Positions 7,233 to 15,778 of a stretch of DNA of 23,715 nt are shown here, one piece after another (position 1 is the stretch's first letter; every line of letters begins with the position of its first letter). Position numbers and translations under genes: made by a program. The notes under the pieces were generated by a model. It was given only the letters and a program-made list of their open reading frames with translations, was not told where the DNA came from and made no database searches. The stretch comes from JABDGC01 sp964466595 (GTDB lineage Bacteria > Pseudomonadota > Gammaproteobacteria > DSM-16500). The stretch covers positions 1 through 23,715 of the forward strand of contig CAYXNR010000034.1 in the NCBI GenBank assembly GCA_964466595.1. The letters run 5' to 3'.

Positions 7233-8572
7233 TCCGCTCAATACGTTACTTTTTGCTTGCTAGCCTCTTCATTAGCATTACCATTGCCTTCACCATTTCA
7301 GCTATAGGGAATTATTTTCTGGATGAAAACATCGTCCAACCCTCGCTTGATAATCAGCTCACTAGATTAGCTTCTTTAATTAATTTCCTGAGTCTGCCTA
7401 CTCAAGGAAAAGAAGCTCGGTCGAGGACAGTCAAAAATCTACAACCCCTAGCACTCTCGACAAATAATTTTATCTTTCAGGTCTGGGATAGAAAGGGGCA
7501 GTTATTATTTCATTCCACCCCAGATTTTCCGGAGTTAAAAAAGGCTCCCTTCGGTTTTAGCGACCAAATCCTTGATCATCACGCCTTTCGAATTTATGCC
7601 ATGCCTGATGAAAAAATGAAACTTAAAATTATTGTCGGTGAAACACATCTCACCCGGATCCAGCTTGCCGATGACATTGCGCGCAACAATGCCTATACCT
7701 TATTGGTCACCTATCCTATTTTTGGCTTATTAGTTTGGTTGATTGTCTCTTTGGCGCTGCGTTCAATCAGCCGCGTTACGGGTGAAATATCCAATCGCGC
7801 TTCAACCTATCTTGCCCCCGTGAATATGAGTCAGATCCCTATTGAAATTGAACCCCTCGTTTCTGAATTAAATAAACTCTTTGTTCGCTTACAATTAGCC
7901 TTCGAACGCAACAAACGCTTTGCTGCAGATGCCGCACACGAATTACGCACACCCCTTGCCGCCTTAAAAACCCAAACCCAGGTTGCAATCAAAACAGAAA
8001 ATGAAACTGACCGCCATCTTGCTCTCCTCAAGGTTGTACAAGGCGTTGATCGCTGCACCCATGTCGTCACCCAATTACTCACCCTCAGTCGCCTCGGAGA
8101 AGAAAAAGCCCTCACTGAAACCAAGTCCATTGATCTGCACAAATTAGCGACCGAAGTGATCGCCTATCTCGTCCCAACTGCCTTGGATAAAAATATTGAA
8201 ATTGAATTAAGCTCACAAGGTAAGGAAAATTGGATCCATGGTAGTGAAACAGCTCTCAGTATTTTAATTCGCAATGTGGTCGATAATGCCATTCGTTACA
8301 CGCCACCTCAAGGTCAGATCAAGATCGATATTCTTCATTCCCAACATCATGTTATCTTTCGTGTTGCAGATACGGGGCCGGGTATTCCGCTCGAATTACG
8401 AGAGCGGGTTTTTGAACGCTTTTTTCGTATTCCCGGAACAACTGCTTCCGGTAGCGGCCTAGGGCTTGCTATCGTGCGCCAAATTGCAGAGTTACATCAT
8501 GCCAAGGTTTTCCTCAATTCTGGCCCGGGAAATGTGGGTCTACAAATTGATCTTATCTTTCCTATAAAATGA
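7229..8572 (+). CDS. Sensor histidine kinase (QseC-like)
   Basis: A 447-residue inner-membrane kinase and partner of the upstream regulator. TM1 is at ~8-28 and TM2 at ~156-178; they enclose a periplasmic sensor region of about 125 residues. A HAMP-like linker leads to the H-box AADAAHELRTPLAALK with phospho-acceptor His237. The N-box is NVVDNAIRYTP (Asn349, Asn353), G1 is DTGPGIP (381-387), the F-box FERFFR follows, and G2 is GSGLGLAI (408-415). All ATP-binding motifs are intact. Domain layout and size match QseC-type kinases. The gene overlaps the regulator by 4 bp, and its stop codon overlaps the next gene (ATGATGA at 8569-8575), so all three are probably translated in series. Confidence 0.93.
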   Translation: MIRSIRYFLLASLFISITIAFTISAIGNYFLDENIVQPSLDNQLTRLASLINFLSLPTQGKEARSRTVKNLQPLALSTNNFIFQVWDRKGQLLFHSTPDFPELKKAPFGFSDQILDHHAFRIYAMPDEKMKLKIIVGETHLTRIQLADDIARNNAYTLLVTYPIFGLLVWLIVSLALRSISRVTGEISNRASTYLAPVNMSQIPIEIEPLVSELNKLFVRLQLAFERNKRFAADAAHELRTPLAALKTQTQVAIKTENETDRHLALLKVVQGVDRCTHVVTQLLTLSRLGEEKALTETKSIDLHKLATEVIAYLVPTALDKNIEIELSSQGKENWIHGSETALSILIRNVVDNAIRYTPPQGQIKIDILHSQHHVIFRVADTGPGIPLELRERVFERFFRIPGTTASGSGLGLAIVRQIAELHHAKVFLNSGPGNVGLQIDLIFPIK

Positions 8573-11232
8573 TGACCTCTCTTTTCTTAGCACTGAAAGC
8601 CTCAACCACCGTACTCACTCCCAATCAACGACTCGCGGCTACACTTTCCAAGTTATACAATCAAGAGCAAATCAACAAAAAGCAGCACTGCTGGCCAACT
8701 GTCAATATTCATCCCTTGAACCTCTGGGTGCAAGAACGCTTCGAAGCTTACCAGGCTCGGGAACGGAATGAGCATTTTCTTCTGCTTTCTGCCAACCAGG
8801 AATTACTTCTGTGGGAGGAGCTTATTGCCTTGCAACCTGAAAGCGAGCAACTCTTAAAGCTTACCGAACTCGCAGAACAAGCTCGCTCGGCTTGGTCTAT
8901 TCTCAAACGCTGGAAAACTGATTTTTATCATCCTAGTTTTCATTTCACTGAAAATGGTCGCCACTTTCAAAGCTGGGCTGAAGCCTTTACCACACGCTGC
9001 CAGGAAAAGCGGTGGCTGGATCAGGCTAGTTTAATGGATCAGCTGATTGAAAAAATTCAACAAGCAAAGGTGCGACTTCCTGAACAGTTGCTTTTTTTTA
9101 ATTTTACTGAGCTCACACCACAAGATCAGACACTCTTAGCGGCCTGCGAGGAACAGGGCGTACTGATCACCCATCATGAGTCCTCAGCCCTTCCGCCACA
9201 GCACAAGCCGCCTTCAGCAGGAAAGAAGCTTCCTTCGTCTTCTTATTTTCAAATTGCTCTTTCTGATCAAGAAAGTGAAGTATTGACCATGGCCTCCTGG
9301 GCTAAAAAAATACATGCGCAGGAACCGCAGGCTCGTATTGGCTGCATTGCTGGGGAATTGGAAGAAAAAAGAGAATTGCTTATTTCAGTTTTTAATGAGG
9401 TTTTTGAAGATTCAGCTTGTTTTAATATCTCAGCCGGCAAACCCTTGAGCGCTTATCCGCTTATTCAACAGGCTCTGCAACTCTTAAATCTCTCCTTACA
9501 GAGCGCTTCCTTCGCAAACTTGAGTGCGCTCTGTCATTCTCCTTTTATAGGAGAAGCTGAAACAGAAATGGCGACACGCCTTCACTTAGAAAGCCATTTA
9601 CGGCAGCGTAATATCACGACCATCCACTGGACTGACTTTCTAAAAGATCCTGCCACAGACTCCTGCCCGCATCTAAGCACCCGCATCCAGGCTTATCTTA
9701 AACAACGTAGAGTGGAGCCTTACTCACAAGAGCTCAGCGCTTGGCTAGCTCATTTTGCCAGGCTGCTCGAAATTTTTGGCTGGCCTGGCGAACAAAGTTT
9801 AAATAGTTCAGAATATCAGGTCGTCACTTCTTGGATGAAGCTGCTACGGGAAACGCGTTCTGCCGATCTTGTCTTAGCACCGCTGCCTTATCATCAGGCG
9901 CTTCATTATCTCCGGGTCCTGACTAGCAAAACATATTTTCAGCCTGAATCGCCGGAAGCGCCTATACAAATCTTGGGTCAGCTTGAGGGGGCTGGACTGC
10001 CTTTTGATTATCTGTGGGTAATGGGACTCGATGATATTGCTTGGCCCCCCGTGCCCTCTCCTAATCCCTTTATTCCCCAAGACTTGCAAAAAGCGCTCGG
10101 CATGCCCAATGCAACAGCAAACCGTCAACTGGCCTATAGCCAGCGTCTGATGGAACAATACAAACAAGCGGCTAAACTCCTTATCTTTAGCTATTCAGAA
10201 CATCTTGACAATGAAGAACGCTATCCCAGTTCTTTGCTTGCTCCTCTTCCCACGATTTCGGCAAGGGATTTCGATCTACCTTCCTTTCAGACCGCCCTGC
10301 AAACTATCTTTCTTTCACAAAAACTAGAACGCTATCAAGATAGCCAAGCCCCTTCGCTAGCCCAGTCAAAAAAAATAGCCGGGGGCATGAGTTTATTTGA
10401 AATGCAGGCTGCTTGTCCTTTCAAGGCTTTTGCTAAATTAAGACTTGGCGCTTATTCCCTTGAAGAACCACAGACTGGTCTTCCCCTGAAAAATCGCGGT
10501 AGTGTTGTTCATCGGGCTCTCGAACTATTTTGGAAAAGGGTCAAAAATCAACAAACCTTGGCCGCCTATTCCTCAGCAGTCTTGCAAGATAAAATTCATC
10601 AAGTACTGACTGAGGCCTTGAAGGAAGTGGCTCCCTTCATCCCAGCAAACAGCCTATATTACACTTTGGTCAAACAAGGTTTAGAGAGCCTTCTCGCGAA
10701 ATGGCTGGCTCTTGAAAAATCACGTCCACCTTTTACAGTCGCTGCCTTAGAACAGAAAAAAGAAATCATGATCGATCATTTTTCCTTTACGGTACGGGTT
10801 GATCGCATTGATGAAATCGCTTCCGGGAAGCAAGTCATTATCGATTATAAAACAAAAAAAACCTGTGAGATCGGTGCTTGGTTTGGTCTGCGACCTGAGG
10901 AGCCTCAACTGCCCTTATATTGTATTAGTCAGCCAGAAGCTACTGTTGGGCTTTTTTTCGCACAGCTGCATCCGACCTCGATTGCCATGAAAGGGCTTGC
11001 TCAACAAGAGCTGGCGCTACCGGGTGAAAAGGTCTTCAGCGAGAAAATAAAGGGCGATGCGCCTTCCTGGCCGGGTCAACTGGAGAAGTGGCGTCTACAT
11101 TTAACGCAATTATTTCGTGACTTTGAAAAGGGTCTAGCTACAGTTGATCCAAAGAACAACAACGAAACCTGCCGTTATTGTGACTTGCATAGTTTATGTC
11201 GTATCCATGAAGAAGGTGGCTTTGATGAGTAA
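8569..11232 (+). CDS. AddB-like PD-(D/E)XK nuclease, double-strand break repair subunit
   Basis: An 887-residue protein of the AddB-like 'probable DNA repair protein' group. The N-terminal part is an inactivated helicase-like core: NQRLAATL stands where a nucleotide-binding loop would be, without GxGKT. The C-terminal nuclease has Asp745 (VDRIDE), Asp759 and Lys761 (IIDYKTK). Four cysteines frame it as in AddB iron-sulfur nucleases: Cys616 (AACPFKAF), Cys868, Cys871 and Cys877 (TCRYCDLHSLC). It overlaps the kinase gene at ATGATGA, and the AddA-like gene by 8 bp. It is expected to work in a heterodimer with that protein, resecting broken ends for RecA. An ATG at 8572 is an equally possible start. 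A RecC/RecB identity is less likely, because this subunit carries its own nuclease. Confidence 0.85.
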   Translation: MMTSLFLALKASTTVLTPNQRLAATLSKLYNQEQINKKQHCWPTVNIHPLNLWVQERFEAYQARERNEHFLLLSANQELLLWEELIALQPESEQLLKLTELAEQARSAWSILKRWKTDFYHPSFHFTENGRHFQSWAEAFTTRCQEKRWLDQASLMDQLIEKIQQAKVRLPEQLLFFNFTELTPQDQTLLAACEEQGVLITHHESSALPPQHKPPSAGKKLPSSSYFQIALSDQESEVLTMASWAKKIHAQEPQARIGCIAGELEEKRELLISVFNEVFEDSACFNISAGKPLSAYPLIQQALQLLNLSLQSASFANLSALCHSPFIGEAETEMATRLHLESHLRQRNITTIHWTDFLKDPATDSCPHLSTRIQAYLKQRRVEPYSQELSAWLAHFARLLEIFGWPGEQSLNSSEYQVVTSWMKLLRETRSADLVLAPLPYHQALHYLRVLTSKTYFQPESPEAPIQILGQLEGAGLPFDYLWVMGLDDIAWPPVPSPNPFIPQDLQKALGMPNATANRQLAYSQRLMEQYKQAAKLLIFSYSEHLDNEERYPSSLLAPLPTISARDFDLPSFQTALQTIFLSQKLERYQDSQAPSLAQSKKIAGGMSLFEMQAACPFKAFAKLRLGAYSLEEPQTGLPLKNRGSVVHRALELFWKRVKNQQTLAAYSSAVLQDKIHQVLTEALKEVAPFIPANSLYYTLVKQGLESLLAKWLALEKSRPPFTVAALEQKKEIMIDHFSFTVRVDRIDEIASGKQVIIDYKTKKTCEIGAWFGLRPEEPQLPLYCISQPEATVGLFFAQLHPTSIAMKGLAQQELALPGEKVFSEKIKGDAPSWPGQLEKWRLHLTQLFRDFEKGLATVDPKNNNETCRYCDLHSLCRIHEEGGFDE

Positions 11233-14200
11233 AACGATTCCTGATCAAGCAGCACGTATACAAGCTCTCGATCCGCGGCAATCCTTTATTGTGCAAGCAC
11301 CTGCTGGTTCAGGAAAAACAGAACTACTTACCCAACGTTTTTTAAAATTGCTTGCCACTGTCAATGAGCCAGAAGAAATTCTAGCGCTGACTTTTACTAA
11401 AAAAGCTGCTTTGGAAATGCGCTCGCGTATTCGACAAGCCTTTATTAAAGCGCAGCAGGCGCCCCCAGAAGCCGCACATGAACAACAAACCTGGCAGCTA
11501 GCACAAGAAGCCCTTAAACAAGACGAGTTGCGCAATTGGGGCTTGCTCGCTAATCCCAATCGTTTACGTATTAAAACGATTGATTCTCTGAATACCCTTT
11601 TAACGCGACAACTGCCTTTGTTATCGCAGTTTGGTGCCTCACCGGAAATCATGGCTTATCCGAAAACACTCTATCGCGAAGCCGTGCAAACGGTCCTGAC
11701 ACATTTGGAAGAAAAGGTCTCTTGGTCAAGTGCAATTGCACAACTCTTGCTTCAATTAGATAATAATTTGCTGACAGCTGAGGATTTGCTCGTGGAAATG
11801 CTTAGTAAGCGCGATCATTGGCTGCCGCATATTATGGCTCATCAGGGTAAGTCCCCTTCTCTCCGTCTTGCCTTAGAAGCTAATCTCCAAGCTCTCATCG
11901 AAGAAAGCTTGACTACACTCAAGGCTGCTCTTCCCAAAGAAAGTATTCCTGACTTGGTTTCTCTTTTGCAATTTGCCGCAGCTCAACTAAAAACAATTAA
12001 TCCGACTTCTCCCATTTTGGGCTGGACGAGTGGAGGCGAGCTACCGGGCACACAAGTAAGAGATAAAGAAAGTTGGCTTGCGCTTGCTGAACTCCTACTC
12101 ACTAAAGATAAAACCTGGCGCAAAAAGATAGATAAAAATATCGGCTTTCCTCGTATTCAAAGCAAATCAAAAATGGATCCTCATCGGAACGCTAAGGATA
12201 AAATGAAACTGTTAATTGAGGACTTGAGTCAGCATGAAAAATTGCATCAGGCCTTGATTGATCTGCTTTATTTGCCAGAAGCAGGCTATTCTGAAACACA
12301 ATGGGAGAGACTTCGTGCTCAAGCAGAGGTCTTAAAAATAGCTGTTGCGCAATTACAAGTTGTTTTTAAACTGAGTGGAAAAATAGACTATACAGAAAAT
12401 GCTTTGGCTGCACTGCTCGCGCTAGGCGATGAAGATGCGCCGACTGATCTCGCCTTTGTGCTCGACTATCAGATCAAACATATTTTAGTTGATGAATTTC
12501 AGGATACCTCCAGTAACCAATATGAGCTGCTCAAAAAACTAGTTCGCGGTTGGCAAGCCGGAGATGGACGGAGTTTATTTCTGGTAGGCGATCCGATGCA
12601 ATCTATTTATCGCTTTCGTGAAGCGGATGTCGGTTTGTTCTTACGCGCAAGACAACAGGGTCTTGGTTCAATCCCGCTCAAATCACTTACTCTTTCAGTG
12701 AATTTTCGCTCTACGCCTTCACTCATCACTTGGATCAATACTCATTTTAATCAGATCCTGCCGGTCTATGATGATATTGCAAGCGGCGCGGTCTCCTATA
12801 CCGCTAGCATCAGCGGCAAGGCGACCGCTACAGCTGCTCTCTCTGCTGTGCAATTGCATGCTTTTTCAAACGACGATCCTTTAGCACAAACACAGGGAAT
12901 CATCCGACTATTGCAACAAGAACAAGAACAGCAGCCAAACAATATGATTGCTATTTTGGTGCGTTCGCGAAATCATTTAAAAACACTGATTCCTGCTCTC
13001 AAAAATGCAAAACTTGCTTATCAAGCGGTAGAAATTGACCCCTTACAAACTCGACCGCTGATTCAAGATTTACTCGCCTTAACCCGCGCCCTGCTTTATC
13101 CTGCTGATCGTCTAGCTTGGCTTGCCATTCTCAGAGCGCCTTGTTGTGGCTTCACTCTTAAGGATCTACTCGTTCTTGCTAGCGCTACCAAATCAGCCTA
13201 TTTTTGGCAGTGCATGCAAGACAGCGAGCTTGTCTTACAACTCAGTTCAGAAGGACAACTGCAGCTTAAACGCATCCTGCCCATCTTAACAAGCGCCTTA
13301 GCAGAGAGACATCGCGAAGATTTATTTACCTGGGTGGAAAAAACCTGGCTCGCCCTGGGTGGGCCGGCCTGTCTTGAAACAGAGGCCGAACTGCAAGACG
13401 CTAACATATTTTTTGACTTACTGAAAAAACTCAGTCCGGAGGGCAGTCTCAGTTTAAAATGGGCCTCTCTTGAAGAGGCGCTGAACCAGCTTTATGCACA
13501 AACACCTAGCCAAGCAGCTTGTCGTATTCAAATCATGACTATTCATAATGCAAAAGGTCTAGAGTTTGATACGGTCATCTTACCTCATCTGGAAAAAGGC
13601 ATCAGTAAACAGGATAAGCCCTTGCTCACCTGGTTGGAACGCCCCCTGGTTAACAATCGTATGGCCTTACTCTTAGCGCCCATGGCTGCCATTGGCGAGG
13701 AAGAAGATAAACTCTATCAACATATTCGCAGACAAGATAAAAATAAAACCCAACATGAACAAGGTCGCTTGCTGTATGTAGCTGCAACACGAGCCAAAAA
13801 AACCTTACATGTCTGTATGTCACTTGAACACGAAGCCAATGGCGAATACAAACTTCCAATAGAAAGCAGTATGCTCAGAAAAATGTGGCCGACTATTCAA
13901 CATGAACTAGGCTCATCTCCCCCTTCCCTTGACCGCGCTCCACAGCAGGAAAAAATTTCTTATCTGAATCGTCTAAGCTCTGATTGGACACATCCTCTGC
14001 CAGCTACTGCCTTCGCAGAAAGACCGGCTCTCAATACAATACAAGCCTTTCATTTAAGCCTGAATCAAGCGCCAATCATCGGGACTGTTGTTCATTACAT
14101 TCTTCAGCAAATTTCCAATTTTGGTCTCAGCTGGTGGAATAATAAATCAGCTTCAGAATATCGTGCTTATTTTAAAGCTTTACTAATTAAAAATGGTAGC

Positions 14201-14581
14201 TTACCAACAGAAGTTGAAGTAGCCCTTGAGAAAGTTGAAAAGGCTATTTTCAATACCCTAGCCGATCAGCGCGGTCAATGGCTGCTACAAGAATGGCAAG
14301 AAGCCCAAGCAGAATTCGCTCTCACCGCTCTCATCAAGGGTCAAGCCACAAGACTCGTGATCGATAGAACTTTCGTGGATGAAAAAGGAGTACGATGGAT
14401 CATTGACTATAAAACAACTGTCCCCGAAGACCACAATCTCCCTGTCTTCTTAGCAAAAGAGAAAGAAAAATACGCCTCTAAAATGCAGAGCTACCACCAA
14501 GCGCTGGCCTCAATGGACCCGCGTCCTATCCGCCTTGGACTCTATTTTCCGCTTGTACCGGCCTGGTGTGAATGGCAGTAA
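11225..14581 (+). CDS. AddA-like UvrD-type helicase/nuclease
   Basis: An 1118-residue superfamily 1 helicase with a fused nuclease. Walker A is QAPAGSGKTELL with Lys31. Motif II is VDEFQDTSS (Asp423, Glu424), followed closely by VGDPMQSIYRFREAD (motif III). Motif IV is LSVNFRSTPSLI, motif V is MTIHNAKGLEFDTV, and motif VI is LLYVAATRAKK with Arg856. The C-terminal nuclease has Asp1047, Asp1061 and Lys1063 (IIDYKT). ATG 11225 starts inside the end of the AddB-like gene, has AGGTGG 5 bp upstream, and is followed at once by the conserved N-terminus. The frame is open further upstream, to an ATG at 11144 that would add 27 residues overlapping the AddB-like iron-sulfur region. Both subunits have complete nucleases, as in AddAB rather than RecBCD. 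Confidence 0.88.
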   Translation: MSKTIPDQAARIQALDPRQSFIVQAPAGSGKTELLTQRFLKLLATVNEPEEILALTFTKKAALEMRSRIRQAFIKAQQAPPEAAHEQQTWQLAQEALKQDELRNWGLLANPNRLRIKTIDSLNTLLTRQLPLLSQFGASPEIMAYPKTLYREAVQTVLTHLEEKVSWSSAIAQLLLQLDNNLLTAEDLLVEMLSKRDHWLPHIMAHQGKSPSLRLALEANLQALIEESLTTLKAALPKESIPDLVSLLQFAAAQLKTINPTSPILGWTSGGELPGTQVRDKESWLALAELLLTKDKTWRKKIDKNIGFPRIQSKSKMDPHRNAKDKMKLLIEDLSQHEKLHQALIDLLYLPEAGYSETQWERLRAQAEVLKIAVAQLQVVFKLSGKIDYTENALAALLALGDEDAPTDLAFVLDYQIKHILVDEFQDTSSNQYELLKKLVRGWQAGDGRSLFLVGDPMQSIYRFREADVGLFLRARQQGLGSIPLKSLTLSVNFRSTPSLITWINTHFNQILPVYDDIASGAVSYTASISGKATATAALSAVQLHAFSNDDPLAQTQGIIRLLQQEQEQQPNNMIAILVRSRNHLKTLIPALKNAKLAYQAVEIDPLQTRPLIQDLLALTRALLYPADRLAWLAILRAPCCGFTLKDLLVLASATKSAYFWQCMQDSELVLQLSSEGQLQLKRILPILTSALAERHREDLFTWVEKTWLALGGPACLETEAELQDANIFFDLLKKLSPEGSLSLKWASLEEALNQLYAQTPSQAACRIQIMTIHNAKGLEFDTVILPHLEKGISKQDKPLLTWLERPLVNNRMALLLAPMAAIGEEEDKLYQHIRRQDKNKTQHEQGRLLYVAATRAKKTLHVCMSLEHEANGEYKLPIESSMLRKMWPTIQHELGSSPPSLDRAPQQEKISYLNRLSSDWTHPLPATAFAERPALNTIQAFHLSLNQAPIIGTVVHYILQQISNFGLSWWNNKSASEYRAYFKALLIKNGSLPTEVEVALEKVEKAIFNTLADQRGQWLLQEWQEAQAEFALTALIKGQATRLVIDRTFVDEKGVRWIIDYKTTVPEDHNLPVFLAKEKEKYASKMQSYHQALASMDPRPIRLGLYFPLVPAWCEWQ

Positions 14582-14595
14582 TCGATCATCAAAGA

Positions 14596-14925
14596 TTATA
14601 CTGATTTTTTTTCTATATCTTTAAAACCACGCAAAATAATCGGGGGACGATTAGGAAATTTAGCTATTAATTTTAATTCGCCACCCATCGCTTTAATATA
14701 AGACACCAGTGTTGAAAGTAAAAGATCAGAACGCCTTTCTAATCTGGAAATTGATTCCTGATTCATATGCAATTTAGAACTCATAGCTGTCTGAGTCAAA
14801 TGAAGTGCTTTTCGTAAATCACCTAAAGCCATTTCTTTAGAAATTAATTCTTTGGCTCGAGAATTGATCTTCCTTCTCCGTGCGGGTGATAATTTTTTTA
14901 ATTTATTTTTCAAGGTAGTAGTCAT
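14596..14925 (-). CDS. HigA-like antitoxin, XRE-family HTH
   Basis: A 109-residue protein with a helix-turn-helix at about residues 35-85 (MALGDLRKALHLTQTAMSSK and then MNQESISRLERR). It is followed by LVSYIKAMGGELKLIAKFP, typical of antitoxins paired with Gp49/HigB-type toxins. The Lys/Arg-rich first 30 residues are unusual and may contact DNA. It begins 11 bp after the toxin stop codon, with GAGG 6 bp before the ATG. It should neutralise the toxin and repress the pair through the palindromic region at 15299-15321; this is inferred from the family. The 3' end faces the AddA-like gene with only 14 bp between. Confidence 0.85.
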   Translation of the reverse strand: MTTTLKNKLKKLSPARRRKINSRAKELISKEMALGDLRKALHLTQTAMSSKLHMNQESISRLERRSDLLLSTLVSYIKAMGGELKLIAKFPNRPPIILRGFKDIEKKSV

Positions 14926-14936
14926 AGTTTACCTCA

Positions 14937-15284
14937 TTAATGATTCAAATATTCAGAAAAGCGTTTATCTGCTTTTTTAAGCAGTTCTTTATAAAAATGC
15001 TTCTCACTTGTGCCAGCTTTATTTCCAGCAACTAATAAAATGGCTTCTCGTTTTGGATCAAAAGCAAAAGCTACCCGCCATACCCCATTATCTGCTTTAA
15101 AACGTAATTCTTTCATGTTTGTGAACCTTGAACCTTTCAAGGTATCTACTGTAGGCCTACCTAATTGAGGGCCATATTCCTCTAAAAGCAAAGCATGCGC
15201 TAGCAACTCATCCTGAACTTCAGGCCTCAGTTCATCAAATTCAGCTTCAAAACTCTTGTAAAATTTCACTGTCCATTTTTTCAT
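14937..15284 (-). CDS. HigB/RelE-like toxin (Gp49 family)
   Basis: A 115-residue basic protein of the RelE/ParE fold, Gp49-like branch. The recognisable core is LGRPTVDTLKGSRFTNMKEL, then WRVAFAFDPKREAILLVAGN, and a basic C-terminal helix. Family members cut mRNA on the ribosome; that activity is inferred here. The toxin-first order, with the XRE antitoxin downstream, matches HigBA. No clear Shine-Dalgarno sequence precedes the ATG, and CATAAT abuts it, which would keep toxin translation low. The pair interrupts the flow between the AddA-like gene and a membrane peptide gene, and could be a recent insertion. Confidence 0.87.
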   Translation of the reverse strand: MKKWTVKFYKSFEAEFDELRPEVQDELLAHALLLEEYGPQLGRPTVDTLKGSRFTNMKELRFKADNGVWRVAFAFDPKREAILLVAGNKAGTSEKHFYKELLKKADKRFSEYLNH

Positions 15285-15298
15285 ATTATGCCATATAG

Positions 15299-15321
15299 AT
15301 CATATGATTTAAATATCATAT
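15299..15321. promoter_or_regulatory. Operator-like palindromes upstream of the toxin-antitoxin pair
   Basis: A perfect 10-bp palindrome, ATCATATGAT (15299-15308), shares its right half with an inverted repeat, ATATGAT (15302-15308) and ATCATAT (15315-15321), spaced by 6 bp. The site lies 15-37 bp before the toxin ATG, where an autorepressor would bind. A minus-strand -10-like TATGAT (15303-15308) falls inside it. Confidence 0.5.
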
Positions 15322-15351
15322 TTGAATTAAAATATCTTAATCGTTTCCCCC

Positions 15352-15380
15352 TTGTACCATCCCTATGCAAATGGGATAAT
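15352..15380 (+). promoter_or_regulatory. Putative sigma70 promoter of the small membrane protein
   Basis: TTGTAC (15352-15357), a 17-bp spacer and GATAAT (15375-15380) are 55 bp before the ATG. A short stem, AGCTGG (15389-15394) with CCAGCT (15405-15410), would form near the 5' end of the transcript. Confidence 0.55.
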
Positions 15381-15434
15381 CAAGAATAAGCTGGTTAGTT
15401 CGAGCCAGCTCATCTTAAACAAGGAGGTTTTGCC

Positions 15435-15626
15435 ATGAAAAAGGATACTGCGCTAGTTGTTTCCGGTTTTATTTTTGCTATCGTTGCTCTTGCTCATGTC
15501 GTTCGTTTTTTTCTTAAAACAGAAATTATTATCTCAGGTCATGTTTTATCGATGGAAGCAAGCCTTATTGCCTTTGTCATAGCTGGGCTACTTTCTATTT
15601 GGATGTTTATGGCGAGTAAAAGCTGA
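15435..15626 (+). CDS. Small two-helix membrane protein, unknown function
   Basis: A 63-residue protein with two predicted membrane helices, ~5-27 and ~42-60. They are joined by a short loop (KTEIIISGHVLSME), and the charged C-terminal tail is SKS. Polar residues His21 and Arg24 fall near the end of the first helix. I do not recognise the family, though this size and topology recur in conserved hypothetical proteins of gammaproteobacteria. A consensus AAGGAGG (15421-15427) sits 7 bp before the ATG, the best ribosome binding site in the window, and a good promoter precedes it. This implies strong expression. It stands between the toxin-antitoxin pair (divergent) and the C-rich repeats. Confidence 0.75.
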   Translation: MKKDTALVVSGFIFAIVALAHVVRFFLKTEIIISGHVLSMEASLIAFVIAGLLSIWMFMASKS

Positions 15627-15661
15627 AAAATTGTAAGCGTTCACGGCTGACGATTCGTACC

Positions 15662-15756
15662 ATCCCCCTTCCTCCACGCTTTCGCGGAGCAATCCCCCTT
15701 CCTCTACGCTTTCGGAGCAAATCCCCCTTCCTCCACGCTTTTTGTGGAGGAAGGGG
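15662..15756. repeat. Three C-rich tandem repeats ending in a 13-bp hairpin
   Basis: Three ~30-bp copies beginning atcccccttcct start at 15662, 15692 and 15721; each has a ctc(c/t)acgctt core. The last runs into a perfect inverted repeat, CCCCTTCCTCCAC (15724-15736) with GTGGAGGAAGGGG (15744-15756), with a 7-nt loop. A short T run follows at 15773-15777 on the plus strand, so it could end the small membrane gene's transcript. It lies between convergent genes. The hairpin resembles the one at 23676-23710. Confidence 0.8.
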
Positions 15757-15778
15757 TTAGGGGTAGGAGGTCGTTTTT

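Noticed and set aside
15325..15343. PmrA-box-like TTAAG/TTAAT repeat before the membrane peptide gene
   Set aside because: The half-sites are 10 bp apart instead of 11 and the region is AT-rich, so chance is likely.
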